Assembly: GCA_963738325.1 (NCBI GenBank)
Contig: CAVTWD010000009.1
Span: forward strand, 62,001-126,000
Direction: 5' to 3'
Origin: CAVTWD01 sp963738325
Lineage (GTDB): Bacteria > Actinomycetota > Acidimicrobiia > Acidimicrobiales > Ilumatobacteraceae
Length of the DNA stretch: 64,000 nt
The number at the start of each line of letters is the position of its first letter. Position 1 is the stretch's first letter. Both the position numbers and the translations under genes were made by a program. Below, one piece after another: positions 60,389-64,000 of this stretch. A model generated the notes under the pieces. That model had not been told where the DNA came from. It saw only the letters and a program-made list of their open reading frames with translations, and did not search any database.

Positions 60389-61057
60389 TCAGGGAGCTCG
60401 GCGCCACACCCGCCAGCCAGCAGCGCTCAGGCGGCGTTCGACCACCTGACCATCGAGGGCTAACAGGGCGCGACCCGACCCGCCGTCGGCCGGCCATCCC
60501 GGCGGCGGCTCGGGGCGGTTGGGCGGCGGTGGGCCCCAGCGGTGATAACGACGCGACGGGGCTTGCAGCTCGAGGCGGCCCTCGGTGATCTCGATGACGG
60601 CGTGCACCGTGCCGGCCTGGGTGTAGCCGGCGTCGTCGGTGAGCTCCTCGGGAGGTCTCTCGGCGTACCATTCGAGATCGAACGCGACCGGTTCGACCCG
60701 GCCGTACCCGCGGCCGAGCGCCTCCAGCGGGTCGTCGAGGGCGACTGCGTAGGCCTCGTTGGCCACCGTCCACTGCTCGTAGGGCGCCTCACACACGTGG
60801 CCGCACCAGAGGCCTTCGGTGCGCACCTCGAGGTCGATCGGGCGAAGGGGGGCGTCGAGATCGGCGAGGTGCAACATGGCCGCACCCGGTCGCAGCAGCA
60901 CAGCCCAGTACCGGGAGCGGGCGAGCGCCGGGACCCGGGTGTACTCGGTGAAGGCGCCCAAGCCGTCGGGCGTCCAGAGCTCGAAGGTCCAGGTCTCCTC
61001 CCAGCCCGGCTCGGGTCCGGGCCGGTGCGGTTGCTCGTCGGCCGAGGCGAACGACAT
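60389..61057 (-). CDS. Hypothetical protein, 222 residues
   Basis: No known family recognised. Composition is beta-rich and acidic: WTFELWTPDGLGAFTEYTR, RYWAVLLRPGAAMLHLADL, RPIDLEVRTEGLWCGHVCE, WYAERPPEELTDDAGYTQAGTVHAVIEITEGRLELQ. Paired strands and conserved tryptophans suggest a single globular beta domain. No signal peptide or membrane segment. ATG 61057 is preceded by TAGTCT 11 bases upstream, and it is divergent from the SCP2-like gene. The frame is open over its full length with normal codon use, so I think it is real. Confidence 0.65.
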   Translation of the reverse strand: MSFASADEQPHRPGPEPGWEETWTFELWTPDGLGAFTEYTRVPALARSRYWAVLLRPGAAMLHLADLDAPLRPIDLEVRTEGLWCGHVCEAPYEQWTVANEAYAVALDDPLEALGRGYGRVEPVAFDLEWYAERPPEELTDDAGYTQAGTVHAVIEITEGRLELQAPSRRYHRWGPPPPNRPEPPPGWPADGGSGRALLALDGQVVERRLSAAGWRVWRRAP

Positions 61058-61079
61058 GGAGTCGGGCCAGACTACTGGC

Positions 61080-61568
61080 GTGACCGACGCGCCTCCTCCG
61101 GCCTCGACCCTCGACGCCCGCCCATCCGGGCTCGCCGAGACCGTGACCGCGCCGCCGTCGCAGGCTGCTTCCGGCCAGCAGCGCTACCTGAGCTTGCAGT
61201 GGATCAGCGACCTCGACGCCACGGCGAGAGGCGACGAAGGTCTGCGGCAGCTCGCCACGGCACGGCGCTTCGCAGTCACAGAGACGATCACCGGCGGCCT
61301 CGAGGGCGACGTCACGTACCACGTGCAGCTGGCCGACGGTGGGGTGCGGGTGGGGCCGGGGCCAGCCGACCACGAGGACGTCCGCTTCATCCAGGACTGG
61401 GACACCGCGGTCGGCGTCGCCACCGGGCGCATCAACGCGCAGGAAGCCTTCCTGCGCGGGAGCATCAGGTTCAGCGGTGACCACGAGGCCCTGCTCGCCA
61501 ACCAGGATCTCTTCGTCGTGTTGGATTCCGTCTTCGCCGCCGTGCGCACGCGTACCCGCTATGCCTGA
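61080..61568 (+). CDS. SCP2 sterol-binding-type domain protein
   Basis: 162 residues. The C-terminal 120 residues resemble the SCP2 lipid-carrier fold: RFAVTETITGGLEGDVTYHVQLADGGVRVGPGPADHEDVRFIQDWDTAVGVATGRINAQEAFLRGSIRFSGDHEALLANQ, in consecutive strands, with GRxNAQEAFLxGxIRxxGD the most typical block. The N-terminus is low complexity (PPPASTLDARPSGLAETV). GTG 61080 is used. It overlaps the nei-type glycosylase by 8 bases (ATGCCTGA), so the two are coupled. The ligand is unknown. Confidence 0.75.
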   Translation: MTDAPPPASTLDARPSGLAETVTAPPSQAASGQQRYLSLQWISDLDATARGDEGLRQLATARRFAVTETITGGLEGDVTYHVQLADGGVRVGPGPADHEDVRFIQDWDTAVGVATGRINAQEAFLRGSIRFSGDHEALLANQDLFVVLDSVFAAVRTRTRYA

Positions 61569-62400
61569 GCTGCCGGAGGTCCAAGCCCACGCCGAGCGAC
61601 TCACCGCCGCCTACCGCGGGGTCGTCCTCACCCGCTTCACCCCGCTCGCGTTCCACGCGCTGAAGACGGCCACGCCGGCGCCCGACAAGGCGGTCGGGGT
61701 GGCCCTCGACGAGGTCGGTCGGCGCGGCAAGTACCTGCTCCTCGGCTTCGACGAGCTCACCTTCGTGGTCCACCTGATGCAAGGGGGCCGGCTCAAGGAG
61801 GACGCGAAGCCCTCGACGCGGCCGAAGATCGGCCTGGCCCGCTGGACCTTCGCCGACGGCCGGGCGCTGCTGCTCACGGAGGCGGGGAAGGAGCGACGCG
61901 CCGGCGTGTGGTGCAGCGCGACCGACGGGCGCCTCGATCGGCCGCCGCTCGACGACCTGGGCCCCGAGGCGGTGGAGGTGACGGCGGAGGAGCTCGCGGC
62001 CCGGTTCACCGAGCACCCGATGCGGCTTCACGGTTTCCTCCGTCACCAGGGATGCATCGCAGGGCTCGGGCGGCGCCTGGCCAACGAGGTCTGCCACCGC
62101 GCGCGGCTCTCGCCCTTCGCCTCGACCGGCAAGCTCGGCCTCGAAGGCGCCGAGCGGGTGGTCGCCGCCATCCACGACTGCGTCGAGGAGGGGCTGGCCT
62201 ACGAGCGCGGCCGCCCCGACATGAGCAGCTCGCCCGACCGCCCGGGCGCGGTCCACCACCGCACCGGTGAACCCTGCCCGGTGTGCGGCGACACCGTGCG
62301 CGAGGTCGCCTACAGCGCCTACACGGTCAACTACTGCCCGACCTGCCAGACGGGCGGCAAGATCCTCGCCGACAACACCACGTCGAAGTTCCTCAGGTAG
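61561..62400 (+). CDS. Formamidopyrimidine-DNA glycosylase/endonuclease VIII family
   Basis: 279-residue base-excision repair enzyme. MPELPEV opens the protein with the catalytic Pro1 and Glu2; the helix-two-turn-helix region is at about 150-200 (HGFLRHQGCIAGLGRRLANEVCHRARLSP), and a C-terminal zinc finger reads CPVCGDTV and YCPTCQTGGK (CxxC-x16-CxxC). GRRGKYLLLGFDE and VVHLMQGGR carry DNA-contact residues. The Lys of the beta-hairpin is present in GRRGKYLLL. Fpg and Nei cannot be separated with confidence here. Confidence 0.9.
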   Translation: MPELPEVQAHAERLTAAYRGVVLTRFTPLAFHALKTATPAPDKAVGVALDEVGRRGKYLLLGFDELTFVVHLMQGGRLKEDAKPSTRPKIGLARWTFADGRALLLTEAGKERRAGVWCSATDGRLDRPPLDDLGPEAVEVTAEELAARFTEHPMRLHGFLRHQGCIAGLGRRLANEVCHRARLSPFASTGKLGLEGAERVVAAIHDCVEEGLAYERGRPDMSSSPDRPGAVHHRTGEPCPVCGDTVREVAYSAYTVNYCPTCQTGGKILADNTTSKFLR

Positions 62401-62450
62401 GGGTACGAGCTCGGGCCCGCGCCGGCATGACACGCCTACGATCGCCGGCC

Positions 62451-63174
62451 GTGCCCGTCCACCTCCGCCGCGGCGCCTGGCGACTATGCCCCCGCCGTCC
62501 TGTGCCCCGGCGACCCCGTGCGGGCGGAATACGTGGCCAAGACGTTCTTCGACGCGCCCCGGCTCGTCAACGAGGAACGGGGGATGCTCGGTTACACCGG
62601 CAGCTTCGAGGGCCGGCCGATCTCCGTGCAGTCGACCGGCATGGGCTGCCCGAGCGCGGCGATCGTCACCGAGGAGCTCATCCAGCTCGGTGCCACTCGA
62701 CTGTTGCGCATCGGCACCTGTGGCGGCCTCCAGCCGCACATGGCGCTCGGCGACACCGTCGTAGCCGTCGCGGCCACGCCCTTCGACCGCACTGCCGCCG
62801 CCTACACCGCCGACGAGCCGCACGCGCCCACCGCCGACTGGCGTCTGGTTGACGCGGCGCTGCGCATCGGGCGCGACCGGGGGCTGCGCCTGCACGTGGG
62901 CCCCATCGTGTCGAACAGCGTGTTCTACGACCCCGACTCCGACCGCAACCGGCGCTTCGCCGAGCGCGGCCATCTCGGCGTGGAGATGGAGTCGGCCGTG
63001 CTGTTCACCATCGCCGCCCTCCGCAAGGTCTCGGCCGGCACGATCCTCACGGTGAGCGACACGCTCCTCGGTGAGCGCATCGTCCGCATCGGCGACGACG
63101 AGCTGCGCAAGGGGGTCGACCAGATGATGGAGCTGGCCGCCCGAGTCGCCATCGCCGATCTGCCCGAGACCTGA
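62451..63174 (+). CDS. deoD: Purine nucleoside phosphorylase, DeoD type, one frame break
   Basis: Phosphorolysis of purine (deoxy)nucleosides. VLCPGDPVRAEYVAKTFF, GYTGSFEGRPISVQSTGMGCPSAAIVTEEL and RIGTCGGLQPHMALGDTVVA are the N-terminal and phosphate-binding landmarks; HLGVEMESAVLFTIAALRK and TVSDTLLGERI hold the Glu/Met/Glu and catalytic Asp. The first nine codons are in a different frame; removing one C near 62468 joins GTG 62451 (VPVHLRAAPGDYAPAV) to the rest. About 240 residues, as expected. TACGAT lies 8 bases before the GTG. Confidence 0.93.
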
Positions 63175-63197
63175 CCGGCGAAGGCGCGGCGTCGCGG

Positions 63198-64000
63198 TCA
63201 GATCAGGCCGAGGTCTTGGACGGCACCACGCTCGTCGGCCAGCTCGGCCACCGAGGCGTCGATGCGCCGGCGCGAGAAGTCCTCGTGATCGAGGCCGGCC
63301 ACGATCTCGTACGTGCCGTCCCGGCAGACGCAGGGGAACGAGGAGATGAGGCCCTCCGGCACCCCGTACGAGCCATCCGAGGGCACGGCCATGCTCACCC
63401 AATCACCATCGGGCGTGCCGAGATGCCACTCACGGATGTGACCGATGGCGGCGTTGGCCGCGGAGGCCGCCGACGACGCTCCACGCGCTTCGATGACCTC
63501 GGCACCCCGCTTGGCCACCGTCGGGATGAACTCGTTCTCGAGCCAGGCCGGGTCGTCCACGAGCTCGGCCGCGTTCTTGCCGTCGACCTCGCAGTGGTAG
63601 AGGTCCGGATATTGGGTGGTCGAATGGTTGCCCCAAATCGTCATCTTCTTGATCGAGGCCACGGGCACGCCGAGCTTCGCCGCGAGCTGGCTCACGGCAC
63701 GGTTGTGGTCGAGCCGCGTCATCGCCGTGAACCGCCCCGGGTCGAGACCCTTGGCATTGTGCATGGCGATGAGGGCATTGGTGTTGGCCGGGTTGCCGAC
63801 GACGAGCACCTTGACGTCGGGCTTGGCGTTCTCCGCGATGGCCTTGCCCTGCACCGTGAAGATGGCGCCGTTGGCCGACAACAAGTCGCTGCGCTCCATC
63901 CCGGCCTTGCGGGGCATGGCGCCGACCAGCAGGGCCACGTCGGCGTCACCGAACGCGACGTCGGCCTGGTCGGTCGGCACCACGCCGGCGAGCAGGGGGA
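63198..64000 (-). CDS. mdh: Malate dehydrogenase, C-terminal part
   Basis: NAD-dependent oxidation of malate to oxaloacetate in the TCA cycle. The N-terminal ~60 residues, including the GxGxxG motif, lie beyond the right edge. Visible landmarks are ALLVGAMPRKAGMERSDLL (substrate arginines), VLVVGNPANTNALIAMHNAKGL, MTRLDHNRAVSQLAAKLG, and the catalytic His in TIWGNHSTTQYPDL; SMAVPSDGSYGVPEGLISSFP and the C-terminal helix follow. The IWGNH motif marks the group that includes cytosolic-type and actinobacterial MDH. Stop at 63198, 24 bases after the deoD stop, so the genes converge. Confidence 0.96.
   Translation of the reverse strand, partial: PLLAGVVPTDQADVAFGDADVALLVGAMPRKAGMERSDLLSANGAIFTVQGKAIAENAKPDVKVLVVGNPANTNALIAMHNAKGLDPGRFTAMTRLDHNRAVSQLAAKLGVPVASIKKMTIWGNHSTTQYPDLYHCEVDGKNAAELVDDPAWLENEFIPTVAKRGAEVIEARGASSAASAANAAIGHIREWHLGTPDGDWVSMAVPSDGSYGVPEGLISSFPCVCRDGTYEIVAGLDHEDFSRRRIDASVAELADERGAVQDLGLI

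Overview
The window is a very GC-rich chromosomal segment from an actinobacterium. Supporting markers are two WhiB proteins, a SenX3-RegX3-like pair beside pst/phoU, a sigE-rseA-htrA-tat neighbourhood, HelD, a class E sortase, a MoxR/VWA pair resembling mycobacterial Rv0958/Rv0959, GTG starts and apparently leaderless promoters. It does not look like a mycobacterium; a deep-branching lineage such as Acidimicrobiia is my guess, not a demonstrated assignment. I see no rRNA, tRNA, CRISPR array, insertion sequence or prophage: this is ordinary core genome with a few unusual islands.

Layout. 1-5.5 kb: an Lhr-type helicase (cut by the left edge), a DtxR-type metal regulator, a DUF427 protein, a zinc-ribbon membrane protein and HelD. 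5.5-14.8 kb: patatin lipase, hemE-hemH-hemY, a lipoprotein class E sortase, a PQQ-propeller lipoprotein, apolipoprotein N-acyltransferase, D-Tyr-tRNA deacylase and an aldose epimerase. 14.8-19.1 kb: a compact uncharacterised cluster (GT4 glycosyltransferase, methyltransferase, alpha/alpha-toroid protein, second methyltransferase, GtrA flippase-like protein) that I read as a cell-envelope glycan or lipid pathway. 19.1-27.8 kb: truncated TesB, enoyl-CoA hydratase, MreB, MoaE, an HtrA relative without a catalytic triad, an NAD-dependent epimerase, a degenerate zincin-like protein and an MFS transporter. 27.8-38.7 kb: a phosphate island on one strand, ppk1-CYTH/CHAD-NUDIX-pstSCAB-phoU-senX3-regX3, with PHO boxes before pstS. 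38.9-43.7 kb: an envelope-stress block (htrA, rseA-like, sigE-like, tatA) with an ECF-type promoter before htrA and a whiB on each side. 43.9-52 kb: macrodomain, VWA protein and MoxR ATPase enclosing a nucleotide cyclase and a GH1-like pseudoenzyme, then a GH2 beta-mannosidase-like enzyme. 52-64 kb: M48 protease, sdhCAB, H+-pyrophosphatase, DedA, SCP2-like protein, Nei/Fpg glycosylase, purine nucleoside phosphorylase and malate dehydrogenase (cut by the right edge).

A striking technical feature is that about fifteen single-base frame breaks interrupt otherwise well-conserved genes (lhr, helD, lnt, pstS, sdhA, the CHAD gene, deoD and others). Their number, and their presence in genes that are normally indispensable, point to sequence or assembly indels rather than pseudogenes. 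I give the whole span of each such gene and say where the frame must be joined.
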